Positions 1-8,534 of a stretch of 64,000 nt of DNA are shown here, in pieces. This DNA is from Arenibacter arenosicollis (lineage in GTDB: Bacteria; Bacteroidota; Bacteroidia; Flavobacteriales; Flavobacteriaceae), in contig NZ_JACLHY010000019.1 in the NCBI RefSeq assembly GCF_014397245.1, positions 1-64,000 of the forward strand. Direction: 5' to 3'. The notes below the pieces were generated by a model. That model worked only from the letters and a program-made list of their open reading frames with translations. It did no database searches and was not told the origin of the DNA. Within the stretch, counting starts at the first letter, position 1. Every line of letters starts with the position of its first letter. The position numbers were made by a program, and so were the translations under genes.

Positions 1-666
1 TTCCGACTTTTGTCCCATAAAAAGGTCCAAAAGCCACCTTCCCTTGTCAAGGGAAGGAGCAAATGTTATTGCTATATTTAGGAAATACTTGAGAATTATA
101 GCAATGAAAAAAGAATAAAGGGTTCCTCCCCCTAGAAGGGGAAGGTGTTCTGCTTCACCTCAAGTGAAGTGGAACGGAAGGAGTGATTAACGGAGGGTCA
201 ATTGTTGTTCAGAGCTGGATCCCTTCCGACTTTTGTCCCATAAAAAGGTCCAAAAGCCACCTTCCCTTGTCAAGGGAAGGAGCAAATGTTATTGCTATAT
301 TTAGGAAATACTTGAGAATTATAGCAATGAAAAAAGAATAAAGGGTTCCTTCCCCTATTAGGGGAAGGTGTTCTGCTTCACCTCAAGTGAAGTGGAACGG
401 AAGGGGCGATTAACGGAGGGTCAATTGTTGTACAGAGCTGGATCCCTTCCGACTTTTGTCCCATAAAAAGGTCCAAAAGCCACCTTCCCTTGTCAAGGGA
501 AGGAGCAAATGATATTGCTATATTTAGGAAATACATGAGAATTATAGCAATGAAAAAAGAATAGAGGGTTCCTTCCCCTAGAAGGGGAAGGTGTTCTGCT
601 TCACCTCAAGTGTATTGGGACGGAAGGGGTGATTAACGGAGGGTCAATTGTGGTTCAGAGCTGAAT

Positions 667-1186
667 CCCTTCCGACTTTTGTCCCAGAGAAAGGTCCAAA
701 AGTCACCTTCCCTTGTCAAGGGAAGGAGCACAATGATTATTATTTTTGAGAGGGATATGAAGCCTAAAAAGATACATAACAGACCTGAAACCAAAACAAA
801 TAGAATTCAGCTTCGAAAAAACCTGACTTCAGCAGAAGCCTTTCTTTGGAACGAATTGAAGGGAAAGAAATTGAATGGCAGGAAATTTAGGAGACAACAT
901 GTTATAGGTATTTATATTATGGACTTTTATTGCTCTGAGGAGAATTTGATAATAGAATTGGATGGAGAGGTTCATAATCATGCAATCGTAGGCGAAAATG
1001 ACGACAAAAGAACTGCATATTTGAATAGGAATGGATACAAGGTTATCCGTTTTGAAAATAAAATGGTTTTTGAAAATTTGCTCAGCGTTTTACAGGAAAT
1101 AAGGGATAATTTTAATGATAAAAAAGAATAAAAAGCTCCTTCCCCTAGAAGGGGAAGGTGTTCTGCTTCACCTGAAGTGAAGTGGA
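667..1186 (+). mobile_element. Expanded repeat unit carrying a DUF559 nuclease gene (candidate REP-like or MITE-parent element)
   Basis: This unit has the same ends as its neighbours (CCCTTCCG at 667-674; GGAACGGAAGGGG near 1174-1186) and the same two palindromes (706-726 and 1138-1158). The DNA between the palindromes is a complete DUF559 gene instead of the 65-bp filler. The filler in the short units resembles the edges of this gene: both begin AGCA(c)AATG followed by TTATT-rich DNA, and both end AATG(at)AAAAAAGAATAAA before the second palindrome. The short units can therefore be read as internal deletion copies of this one. The inverse, gene insertion into a short unit, is possible but explains the edge similarity less well. 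No target-site duplication could be defined. Confidence 0.55.
757..1131 (+). CDS. DUF559 domain endonuclease-like protein
   Basis: The 124-residue product matches the DUF559 family, predicted small nucleases of the Vsr/PD-(D/E)XK fold. Visible hallmarks are the N-terminal segment LRKNLTSAEAFLWNELKGKK, then KFRRQHVIGIYIMDFYC with the conserved Asp, and LIIELDGEVHNH with the Glu-x-Asp-Gly pair, followed by the C-terminal strand GYKVIRFEN. The frame is open from 679, but residues before 757 come from the repeat itself. ATG 733 is an alternative start; 757 fits the usual family N-terminus. The gene is bracketed by the two repeat palindromes and its stop lies 6 bp before the second one. Cellular role is unknown; the context suggests a link to spread or maintenance of the surrounding repeats, by analogy with RAYT transposases and REP palindromes. 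Confidence 0.85.
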   Translation: MKPKKIHNRPETKTNRIQLRKNLTSAEAFLWNELKGKKLNGRKFRRQHVIGIYIMDFYCSEENLIIELDGEVHNHAIVGENDDKRTAYLNRNGYKVIRFENKMVFENLLSVLQEIRDNFNDKKE

Positions 1187-1379
1187 ACGGAAGGGGTGAT
1201 TAACGGAGGGTCAATTGTTGTTCAGAGCTGGATCCCTTTCGACTTTCGTCCCTGAAAAAGGTCCAAAAGCCACCTTCCCTTGACAAGGGAAGGTGCTAAT
1301 GATATTGCTATATTTAGGAAATACATGAGAATTATAGCAATGAAAAAAGAATAGAGGGTTCCTTCCCCTAGAAGGGGAA

Positions 1380-1415
1380 GGTGGACCAATCCACGGCTGA
1401 GTGGATTGGGACGGA
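1380..1415. repeat. Variant hairpin in the fifth repeat unit
   Basis: In most units this position reads CTTCAC-CTCAA-GTGAAG. Here it is replaced by a different sequence that still forms a stem (CCAATCCAC, loop GGCTGA, GTGGATTGG). The change affects both arms together, so the structure is kept while the bases differ. It lies between the second palindrome and the right end of the unit. Confidence 0.7.
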
Positions 1416-1616
1416 AGGGGTGATTAACGGAGGGTCAATTGGTGTTCAGAGCTGGATCCCTTCCGACTTTTGTCCCATAAAAAGGTCCAAAAGCCACCTT
1501 CCCTTGTCAAGGGAAGGAGCAAAGTGGTTGATATATTGGGGGAATAAGGGATGATGCACTGAGCACAGATTTTAATTGTTATATTGTGGTTTAATACAAG
1601 TTATTCGGGAAGTTAT

Positions 1617-2801
1617 ATGAATATAAAGGATAAAATAAAAGAGCTTGCACAAACCTATAGCCAAGAGTTTGTAGGTATCAGGAGGTATCTGCACCAGCAC
1701 CCGGAACTGTCCTTTAAAGAGTATGGAACCTGTACCTATGTACGGCAGCAACTTACAGCTATTGGAATCGGCACTATTGAATCTGTGGCTGAAACAGGTT
1801 TATTGGCTACTATTCATGGAACTAATAAAGGCAAAACCATCCTTTTAAGGGCGGATATGGATGCCCTACCCATTCATGAAGAAAATACGGTGGAATACGC
1901 TTCCCAAAATAAGGGGGTTATGCATGCCTGTGGCCATGATGTACATATGACCTCTTTGTTGCTGACCGCTAAAATATTATATGAGCTTAGAAATGAATTT
2001 TCTGGAACTGTAAAATTATTATTTCAACCAGGTGAGGAAGTAATGCCAGGTGGGGCTACCTTGGTAATGAAAGAGGCCGCCTATAAGACCTTGGGCCCAA
2101 TTCCCCATTTAGGTCAGCATGTGATGCCAAATCTTCCTGCTGGGAAAGTAGGTTTTAGGCCTGGACTGTTTATGGCCAGTATGGATGAGATTTATATTAC
2201 TGTATTAGGAAAGGGCGGTCATGCAGCTGTACCTGAAGAATGCATAGATCCCATTCTAATTGCTTCCCATATTATTGTGGCTGCCCAACAAGTGGTCAGT
2301 AGAATGGCATCGCCTAAGACTCCCAGCGTATTGTCCTTTGGTCGCATTATTGGGGATGGTGCCAACAACGTAATACCGGACAAGGTAACTATTGAAGGTA
2401 CTTTTAGGACCTACGATGAAGTGTGGAGAACGGAAGCGATTGAAAAACTCACTAAGATGGTGAAATCCATTGCAGCAGGGATGGGAGCGGAATGTATAGT
2501 AGATATTCCAAGAGGATATCCACATCTTAAAAATGATGTAGCCTTGACCAAATCCATGAAACAAGGTGCAATATCGTTCCTAGGAGAAGATAATGTAGTT
2601 GACTTGGATTTATGGATGGCCGCCGAAGATTTTGCTTACTACACCCAAAAAAACCAAGCCTGCTTTTATTTGTTGGGAGTGGGGAATACTGAAAAGGGAA
2701 TTACTTCTGGCTTGCATACCCCAACCTTTAATATAGATGAATCTGCCTTGGGGACAGGTGGGGGATTAATGGCATGGCTGGCTTTGGAGTCTCTTGCTTA
2801 G
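1617..2801 (+). CDS. M20D-family amidohydrolase (N-acyl-amino-acid / hippurate hydrolase type)
   Basis: The 394-residue protein is a full-length M20D metallopeptidase-family amidohydrolase, which removes acyl groups from N-acyl amino acids in the cytoplasm. Motifs in order are LRADMDALPIHEEN (about 78-90), HACGHDVHMTSLL with the metal-ligand Cys105 and His107, FQPGEEVMPGGA with the catalytic Glu and metal-ligand Glu (140-141), GQHVMPNLPAGKVG, the lid-domain GKGGHAAVP, and near the C-terminus GLHTPTFNID with the last metal histidine. The open frame extends upstream to 1584, but ATG 1617 gives the standard N-terminus. No signal peptide is seen. It stands alone, directly after the repeat array. 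The exact substrate cannot be told from sequence. Confidence 0.9.
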   Translation: MNIKDKIKELAQTYSQEFVGIRRYLHQHPELSFKEYGTCTYVRQQLTAIGIGTIESVAETGLLATIHGTNKGKTILLRADMDALPIHEENTVEYASQNKGVMHACGHDVHMTSLLLTAKILYELRNEFSGTVKLLFQPGEEVMPGGATLVMKEAAYKTLGPIPHLGQHVMPNLPAGKVGFRPGLFMASMDEIYITVLGKGGHAAVPEECIDPILIASHIIVAAQQVVSRMASPKTPSVLSFGRIIGDGANNVIPDKVTIEGTFRTYDEVWRTEAIEKLTKMVKSIAAGMGAECIVDIPRGYPHLKNDVALTKSMKQGAISFLGEDNVVDLDLWMAAEDFAYYTQKNQACFYLLGVGNTEKGITSGLHTPTFNIDESALGTGGGLMAWLALESLA

Positions 2802-3008
2802 GCATTGATCTTTCAGCATGGATACTTGCGACAAGGATGCCTACAGTTAAGCCCTGTGCTAGGATGAAAAATACCTCTTCTTATTGAGTGATATTCGTGT
2901 TGGGACTAAATGCTGGCCTTTTGCAGTTATGGGTGGAATAAATAAATGGCTTTATGGTAACCAATTAATGTTTTGTTTACTTTTAGGCATTCCATCGGTG
3001 CGTATACT

Positions 3009-4229
3009 ATGAAAAACTATTTGCAGTATTTTATTAGTTTTCTGTTTGTGCTAATGATCTATGCCATTCATATGCTGCCGGTGTCGGATAGTATGCTGAA
3101 TGAAAACAACACTAAACTATCCCATGTTTTTTTGGCTTCCCAGATTAGATATCATCAGGAATTTGCACCCTTTGCGAGACGCCCATTAACATCTTTGTTG
3201 ATCGAAGGTTCATCCGGTATTTTTGGGGTGACCTTGGGTGAGTCTTTTGTTCTTGTCAACCTATTATTGTTATTTGTCAGTGGGATATTGATATATATCA
3301 TTTCAATAAAGCTTAATGCTACAAAAGGTCAGGCACTATTTAATCAAGTTGCCTATTTTTTGACATTTTCCATTCTTTTCGCTTTTTTCCCTCCGGTTTT
3401 CAGCTATGATGAGCCGCTTCAGTACTGTTTGATCATGCTCAGTGTATTGGCTTTGATCCAGCAGAAGTGGCGGCATTATGTCCCATTATTTTTAATGGCC
3501 ACCATAGCTAGGGAAAGTACTGTTTTTCTTTGGCCCGGCTTGGTAATTATATTTTCTGGTCTAAGTTTGAAATCAAAAAATATGTGGTCGCCAACAGTAA
3601 GAAAAAAATTGTTCCTGCTTTTTTTACCCCTTCCCTTATACGGTATTTATTTGGGGATATTTTTATGGGCAACCGGTATTTGGAAGGAAACCTCCGAGGT
3701 GGTCGCCAATAGACTCAGTTGTTACTTTGAGAATTTTGGAACGTATTCCAGCTCCGTAGAAACTATAGTATCATTTTTCTTGGTATTAGGTCCCAGTCTT
3801 TATTTTCTTTATATGTCCATGAAGCCAAAGGCATTTACCCTTTTGGAAAAAAAATACGTATTGGCCTTTCTGGTTGCTCTAGTGATAAATTCTCCCATTG
3901 TAATGGCAGCTACTTTGGCTAGGGAAACAAGGCTATTTGCATTGCCACTTTTTTTTATATGGCCTTTGGTCGGACAATTGTTTGGAAAGGATTTAACCCT
4001 TCTATCCAGGCCTGGTCTGTATCTGGATTGCTTTAAGAATTGGCGTTATAGAATCCTTTTATTGGCTTTGTGCCTAATAAATTATATGGTTTCGTTTAAG
4101 CTGTATGTTCCCAGTTTTCCTGCCAAGGATAATTTTTTTAATGAATATTTATTTGTACTTCTTTTAATGATATCACTGCACTTTGTTCTTGTTACTTTTA
4201 AGGATAAAAATAGGGGCACTGTAGGATAG
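3009..4229 (+). CDS. Polytopic membrane protein, possibly GT-C-like
   Basis: The 406-residue protein is mostly hydrophobic, with roughly ten predicted membrane segments. The first starts right after the initiator (YLQYFISFLFVLMIYAIHML). After it comes a hydrophilic loop with NENNTKLSHVFLASQ and RRPLTSLLIEG, then evenly spaced membrane helices to the C-terminus. This layout resembles GT-C glycosyltransferases and other lipid-linked sugar enzymes, but no diagnostic DxD or EXD motif was recognised, so the function is left open. ATG 3009 is chosen over the upstream in-frame start at 2973 because it puts the hydrophobic segment at the very N-terminus. It is monocistronic and converges with the next gene. 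Confidence 0.6.
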   Translation: MKNYLQYFISFLFVLMIYAIHMLPVSDSMLNENNTKLSHVFLASQIRYHQEFAPFARRPLTSLLIEGSSGIFGVTLGESFVLVNLLLLFVSGILIYIISIKLNATKGQALFNQVAYFLTFSILFAFFPPVFSYDEPLQYCLIMLSVLALIQQKWRHYVPLFLMATIARESTVFLWPGLVIIFSGLSLKSKNMWSPTVRKKLFLLFLPLPLYGIYLGIFLWATGIWKETSEVVANRLSCYFENFGTYSSSVETIVSFFLVLGPSLYFLYMSMKPKAFTLLEKKYVLAFLVALVINSPIVMAATLARETRLFALPLFFIWPLVGQLFGKDLTLLSRPGLYLDCFKNWRYRILLLALCLINYMVSFKLYVPSFPAKDNFFNEYLFVLLLMISLHFVLVTFKDKNRGTVG

Positions 4230-4326
4230 GATTGGTCCACTCCAATAATTGTGGAATGCTATATTTAAGGAAAGTATAGTGGTTTAAGTTTTTAAACCCA
4301 GCAGGTAATTTTATATTGAAACCAAT

Positions 4327-4950
4327 TTATTCCCTGACCTTTCTATGAACTACAGGAGCTACCAAATTGGGGTCATGGGGTAATGTGGATTGTTCAAATT
4401 CCAGTTTGTGTTCATTTCCCAGGTTATCATAGGATGCCAATACTATATCTAAATAGCCTTTTTCTATAATACTTTTGTCCTCGTCATTAATGGCATCATA
4501 CTCATATGCCGGCAGTGCCTTGTAGGCATAGACTTTACCGTTTTCAAAGTAGTATTCTTCAACGCGATCTGTGACATCAATTCTTGTATACCCTAATTCA
4601 AATTGATCAAACAATGCTAATTCCTCATGGGTCAAGAAATACAAGGTACAGTTTAATCGTATGTCCTTATTCTCTATAATATTTAGAAAAATAGACTTTT
4701 CGTAAGGTATGGCATTGTTATTTTTAAGATAAAAGGACTCATATTTTATATATTCTGCAGGAAAATTTGGATCGTTATTGGGGGCTACAAAATTCCAAGC
4801 GCGCTGCATACCGTTGAGATGTATCCAATAGATAGGATCTTGGTATTTTCTTCCTAGAATTTCCTCAAGGCTCTCCAAAGAGGATAACATTCCGTAGCCG
4901 ATCATTCCTACTTTGCCTTCTTGGATTTTTATAACGGACTTGCCATTCAT
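4327..4950 (-). CDS. Gamma-glutamylcyclotransferase-like (GGCT fold) protein
   Basis: The 207-residue protein carries GGCT/AIG2-like hallmarks: GYGMLSSLESLEEILG near the N-terminus (family Y/F-G-S-L loop that binds the glutamyl group), HLNGMQRAWNF (family G-x-x-R-x-(F/W)), and LALFDQFELGYTRIDVTDRV, where the Glu after DQF matches the catalytic acid of the family LDxxEG motif. Members open gamma-glutamyl bonds to give 5-oxoproline or act as uncharacterised relatives. It is cytoplasmic, with no signal peptide, and stands alone on the minus strand. The substrate is unknown. Confidence 0.65.
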   Translation of the reverse strand: MNGKSVIKIQEGKVGMIGYGMLSSLESLEEILGRKYQDPIYWIHLNGMQRAWNFVAPNNDPNFPAEYIKYESFYLKNNNAIPYEKSIFLNIIENKDIRLNCTLYFLTHEELALFDQFELGYTRIDVTDRVEEYYFENGKVYAYKALPAYEYDAINDEDKSIIEKGYLDIVLASYDNLGNEHKLEFEQSTLPHDPNLVAPVVHRKVRE

Positions 4951-5106
4951 TTGCTTACATTCTAAATTAATGATACAGAAGAAAGTTAAAATTTAATATG
5001 AATAAAGGTCATTTCAAAGCATCTTAACTAAGATTTCTTTACCAGATAACATGATGACGACTTGCCCAAATTTAGCTTAATTCACCAAATAATTGATATA
5101 TACTTT

Positions 5107-5562
5107 TTAAAATATTTCATACAAAGCCTTGGTCCTATAATCGAATATTTCGTTCAGCTTTGCTTTAATAATCAATTCATTGGCTATACTCCCCAAGAAG
5201 CCCAATGGAGGTTGGTAGCTAACAATATCGGTCATTAAAGTCCCGTTGGATCTAGATTCTATAATATGCTGATGATGCCAAATCTTATATGGACCTACTC
5301 TTTGTTCATCCACGAAATAGCTATTTTCTTTTAAGTGCGTAATTTCTGTGACCCAAGTAGTTTTAATCCCTAATAAGGGAGAGACCTTGTAGCTTATAAT
5401 CATGCCTGCATACATTGTTGTGGGAATATCTGCTGAAGTAATATCAAAGCCCATATAATCCGGGGTTATCTTTTTTAGATTGGTAGGGTTGGCAATAAAA
5501 TTCCATACTTCTTCAAGACTGGCATTAATTTCTTGTGTTTTTTTAAATTGATAAAATCCCAT
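5107..5562 (-). CDS. SRPBCC (START-like) ligand-binding protein
   Basis: The 151-residue protein has the SRPBCC layout: N-terminal strand FKKTQEINASLEEVWNFIAN, then the helix region TNLKKITPDYMGFDI, a GMIISYKVSPLLG strand, TTWVTEITHLKENSYFVDEQ, and a final long helix. Members bind hydrophobic ligands in a central cavity; the ligand is unknown here. It lies 14 bp after the DedA gene on the same strand, so the two are probably cotranscribed. Confidence 0.75.
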   Translation of the reverse strand: MGFYQFKKTQEINASLEEVWNFIANPTNLKKITPDYMGFDITSADIPTTMYAGMIISYKVSPLLGIKTTWVTEITHLKENSYFVDEQRVGPYKIWHHQHIIESRSNGTLMTDIVSYQPPLGFLGSIANELIIKAKLNEIFDYRTKALYEIF

Positions 5563-5576
5563 GTGTACTAAATGTA

Positions 5577-6218
5577 TTAATTAGAATTTGATTTCTTTCT
5601 TAATAATAATGAAAATACGAGGGGCAGCGTTGTAATTAATATTAAAGAGAGGAAGATTAGTCCATAATTATTCTTGACCCAAGTAATTTCACCAACAAAA
5701 AAACCTGTCAATAAAAAAAGGCTTATCCATAAAATAGCCCCTAAAACAGTATTCTTTAAAAATAAACGGCGTTCCATATAGACCATACCGGCCAAAAATG
5801 GAATATAGGTTCTAATAATTGGGAAAAAACGTCCAACAATTATGGCCCTTCCCCCGTGTTTATCATAAAATTTCTGGGCTTTTGGCAGATGTTTCAACAA
5901 GTAGTTTTTTAGAAAATAATTTTCGCTGCGTTCCAATTTTTCACCCAAATATTTTCCAGTGATAAAATTTAGAAGGTTTCCGATAATGGCGGCTATTATA
6001 AGAATTACCAGCAAAATCCAAATGTTTAGGTTGGTCGAAGCGGCAACTACTCCGGCAGAAAACAATAATCCATCCCCAGGCAAAAAAGGAAAGACGATAA
6101 GGCCGGTCTCGAGCATAATGATAAAAAAAAGTAGAACATAGGCGTAAAAAACATTATTGGCCACCAAGGCCAATAAAGCATCATCGGTATGCAATATTAT
6201 TTCGAATAACTTGTCCAT
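5577..6218 (-). CDS. DedA family inner-membrane protein
   Basis: The 213-residue protein is a DedA/VTT-domain membrane protein of usual length. Family signs are ETGLIVFPFLPGDGLLFSAG near residue 40, GNLLNFITGKYLGEKL, and the conserved GRFFPIIRTYIPFLAGMVYM (about 128-147). It has about five hydrophobic segments. DedA proteins are proposed polyprenyl-phosphate or phospholipid flippases linked to membrane homeostasis; the lipid handled here is not known. It is the upstream gene of a likely two-gene operon with the SRPBCC gene. Confidence 0.9.
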   Translation of the reverse strand: MDKLFEIILHTDDALLALVANNVFYAYVLLFFIIMLETGLIVFPFLPGDGLLFSAGVVAASTNLNIWILLVILIIAAIIGNLLNFITGKYLGEKLERSENYFLKNYLLKHLPKAQKFYDKHGGRAIIVGRFFPIIRTYIPFLAGMVYMERRLFLKNTVLGAILWISLFLLTGFFVGEITWVKNNYGLIFLSLILITTLPLVFSLLLRKKSNSN

Positions 6219-6691
6219 TGTAATTTAATTATTTAGAATCCCTTAATTATTTCAGTTGGAAATAATGCGGTAAGGAGGTACTTCGTCTTGTATTTAGGGT
6301 AAGATTGATGCCTTAATATTGGCACGGCAACAATGTTGTGGTATTTGTGTTTTGGCAAAAGGTAGATTTTCCATTGTAAAAATAGTTTATTAAATGTACG
6401 TAATATCTCCTATGATAAGATGTGGTCCTTATTAAATATTAAGTAAGGTTTAAGAAACTGTTCTTGTTTTTTTATTGTTAAACTAATTTAAATTTGTTGG
6501 GGCATGCTAGATAAACAGCCTTAAGGTGAAATATTTGGCAAAAACCAGGGAGGAATTGATTATAAAAAAACGTAGTCACACAATACAAGATGTGACTACG
6601 TTTTTTATGAATATAAAAATCGGGTTTTTCGCCCTTTGCTGCAAGTATCTAAGAAAGTACTATTGGACCTTAATTCTGTATTATTCTAAAA
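6219..6691. other. Gene-free stretch with a terminator
   Basis: These 470 bp are AT-rich and hold no convincing reading frame. The only clear structure is the strong terminator hairpin at 6565-6606. The promoter of the DedA/SRPBCC operon should lie near 6220-6400, but no clear TAnnTTTG box was seen. Confidence 0.5.
6565..6606. terminator. Bidirectional rho-independent terminator
   Basis: A perfect 16-bp stem (AAAAAACGTAGTCACA paired with TGTGACTACGTTTTTT) encloses a 10-base loop. The A and T tracts on both sides allow termination in either direction. It lies downstream of the minus-strand cupin gene (ends 6692), whose transcript it would stop. Confidence 0.9.
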
Positions 6692-7237
6692 TTAAACAAA
6701 GGTAATACCTTGTTTTGCGCAAATCTCCGCTACCTTTTGAAAGTCTGGTGGGCCAGGTGGTAGTTGGGATAATTCAGTGAACATATGTTCTATCCCGGCC
6801 GGAAAGGCAGAGGTAATCATTTTGGCATTTTCCGTGCCTACAACTGTCCAGGAATGTGGGATGTTTTTTGGGGCAAAGGCCACATCACCTTCATTTAAAA
6901 GCGTGGTTTCCCCATCGACCATTATTTCGACCTGTCCTTTAATTACCCTAAATATTTCATCTTCCTTAGTGTGGATGTGCGGCGGTATACCTACTCCCGG
7001 GCCCACGTTATCCACCCATTCCACGATCTGGCTTCCCGTTTCGCTACCCACTAATTTATGGGTCTGTATATCCCCTATTACATTTAGAACATTTCCTTCC
7101 TCGTCCTTAATAATCTTGGGTTCCGTTTTATCTGAATAGTCATTGTTTGCTGAGACCGACTGACATTGTATCATTCCTGGTACCAATGCAATTCCCAACC
7201 CTATTCCAGATGCTTTTAAAAATTTCTTCCTGTCCAT
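6692..7237 (-). CDS. Exported cupin-domain protein
   Basis: The 181-residue protein starts with a Tat-like leader (DRKKFLKASGIGLGIALVPG), followed by a linker and one cupin_2 barrel at about 85-160. Cupin motif 1 is PPHIHTKEDEIFRVIKGQVE (HxH..E..G) and motif 2 is APKNIPHSWTV, so the three His and one Glu metal ligands are present. Cupins include enzymes and sugar or ligand binders; the substrate is unknown. The twin-arginine is RK rather than RR, so Tat export is likely but not certain. An AraC regulator gene lies 87 bp upstream on the same strand and may control it. Confidence 0.85.
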   Translation of the reverse strand: MDRKKFLKASGIGLGIALVPGMIQCQSVSANNDYSDKTEPKIIKDEEGNVLNVIGDIQTHKLVGSETGSQIVEWVDNVGPGVGIPPHIHTKEDEIFRVIKGQVEIMVDGETTLLNEGDVAFAPKNIPHSWTVVGTENAKMITSAFPAGIEHMFTELSQLPPGPPDFQKVAEICAKQGITFV

Positions 7238-7324
7238 AATATTGTTTTTAGAAATAGCAAATTAGGCTAATACTTAAAGCAATGGAATGTGAAAAACAGG
7301 GTATATCCTTAGATTTTGCAACTT

Positions 7325-8128
7325 TTAGTTTTCTCTAAGCATGGATGGGGTAATCCCAGTGTGTTTTTTAAAAAAATAGCTAAAATAATCTGGAGAGGAG
7401 AAGCCCAGTTCGTAACAGATTTCTTTGATGGTTTTATCCGTAAATTTTAATTGGTGGCGAGAGCTCATTATTCTTTTCTCGGTAATAATGGCCTTGGCGT
7501 TTACCCCAATGGTTTCCTTTATACATTCATTTAAGTAGTTGTCGGATACGTTGAGCATCTCCGCATAGTCGCAGACTTTATGGTTCACGGAAAAGCGTTT
7601 GTCTACCAGTTTTTTAAATTTATAAACGAGTGCCTTTTTTGAGTTGTTTTCCGATATGACCGATTTAATGTTGCATTGGCCGTCACAATAGACAAAAATG
7701 GTATTCAATAAGGATATTATAGCGTCGTCCTTATGGTTAAGTTCCGATCCAATCAGCTCGTCCAGCATTTCCAAAATAGACTGGATCCTTTTTTCTATGC
7801 CAGGGGAGAGATTTATTTTAGGAATTGCATCTGAAGCAAATAGCCTTATTTCATTAATGTGGAGTTTGCTTAACAACGGGTTGTCCAATATCTCTTGGGA
7901 TAAATACAAAATATAGCCAGAGGATGAGTCCGAATTTTCCTTTAATAATTTCCATTCGATACTAGGGTGAAGAAAGAAAATTGAATTTGACACATTTCTG
8001 TACAAAACCTTGTCTATTTCAAGTGATTTTACTCCGTTTTGAATCCAGAAAACCGAATAGTACCCCTCCTTTTTTTTGGAAGTGGTTTTGTTTGCTATTC
8101 TCGATATTTTTATGGCTTCTGGATCCAT
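7325..8128 (-). CDS. AraC-family transcriptional regulator
   Basis: The 267-residue protein has an N-terminal ligand-sensing half (PEAIKISRIANKT...) and a C-terminal pair of AraC helix-turn-helix motifs. The second carries the typical IKEICYELGFSSPDYFSYFF and KKHTGITPSMLREN. The open frame runs on to 8212, but ATG 8128 (MDPEAIK) gives the usual length. It lies upstream of the cupin gene in the same direction, which suggests a regulator-target pair. The effector is unknown. Confidence 0.87.
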   Translation of the reverse strand: MDPEAIKISRIANKTTSKKKEGYYSVFWIQNGVKSLEIDKVLYRNVSNSIFFLHPSIEWKLLKENSDSSSGYILYLSQEILDNPLLSKLHINEIRLFASDAIPKINLSPGIEKRIQSILEMLDELIGSELNHKDDAIISLLNTIFVYCDGQCNIKSVISENNSKKALVYKFKKLVDKRFSVNHKVCDYAEMLNVSDNYLNECIKETIGVNAKAIITEKRIMSSRHQLKFTDKTIKEICYELGFSSPDYFSYFFKKHTGITPSMLREN

Positions 8129-8534
8129 AGATAAAAGTGCAGTTCGTTTTATATTGGTATTAGTTGGGCCGCAACGATTTTCGGATGGAAAATGCGTTAT
8201 ATAAATATGCAAAAACTTTAGGGGATTAGCAAGGTTGGTATATGATATTTGCTTGGAATCTTCCGTGCAGGACAGTATATTAGTAGAATGGCGATGATGG
8301 AGTAACGCGAGTTCTAATGGTTTTTAATTTCTAATGCGTTGAATAGGGTTATGTTGTCTGGTTTAGCCTGCCTTCCTCAGGTATGCGCATCCCGATGGTT
8401 ATCGGGAGAGACCTAATTTTAGATTTAATTGTCAAAAACCTCTCGACAGCGCTCCGGGAGACAAAAATATTATCTTTAATTAATTGATAATCATTCCTGT
8501 GACTTTCATTTTAAATATATTTCACCTTAAATTA
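8129..8534. other. Gene-free stretch with short inverted repeats
   Basis: No gene was recognised. A hairpin TCCCGAT-GGTT-ATCGGGA lies at 8390-8407, and a GC-rich patch CTCGACAGCGCTCCGGGAG follows near 8440-8461. GC-rich palindromic patches in AT-rich DNA suggest a dispersed extragenic repeat, but no second copy was found in this window. Confidence 0.45.

Larger units (their letters stand above)
1..1523. repeat. Tandem array of 223-bp palindrome-rich repeats
   Basis: Units begin with TTCCGAC at 1, 224, 447, 670, 1237 and 1461. The first three spacings are exactly 223 bp, the fifth unit is 224 bp, and the fourth is expanded to 567 bp by a nuclease gene. Each complete unit has a left end CCCTTCCGACTTTTGTCCCA, a palindrome built on CCTTCCC/GGGAAGG, about 65 bp of AT-rich DNA, a second palindrome CCTTCCCC/GGGGAAGG, a third weaker hairpin and a right end (T)GG(G/A)ACGGAAGGGG. 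The right end is an imperfect inverted copy of the left end (CCCTTCCG..TCCCA). About 39 bp of conserved spacer (GATTAACGGAGGGTCAATTG...) joins the units. The last unit stops after its first palindrome near 1523. Left ends of the array lie outside the window, so total copy number is unknown. Confidence 0.93.

Noticed and set aside
1-1523. CRISPR array
   Set aside because: Units are 223 bp and conserved throughout, including the spacer; there are no short repeats with variable spacers and no cas genes.
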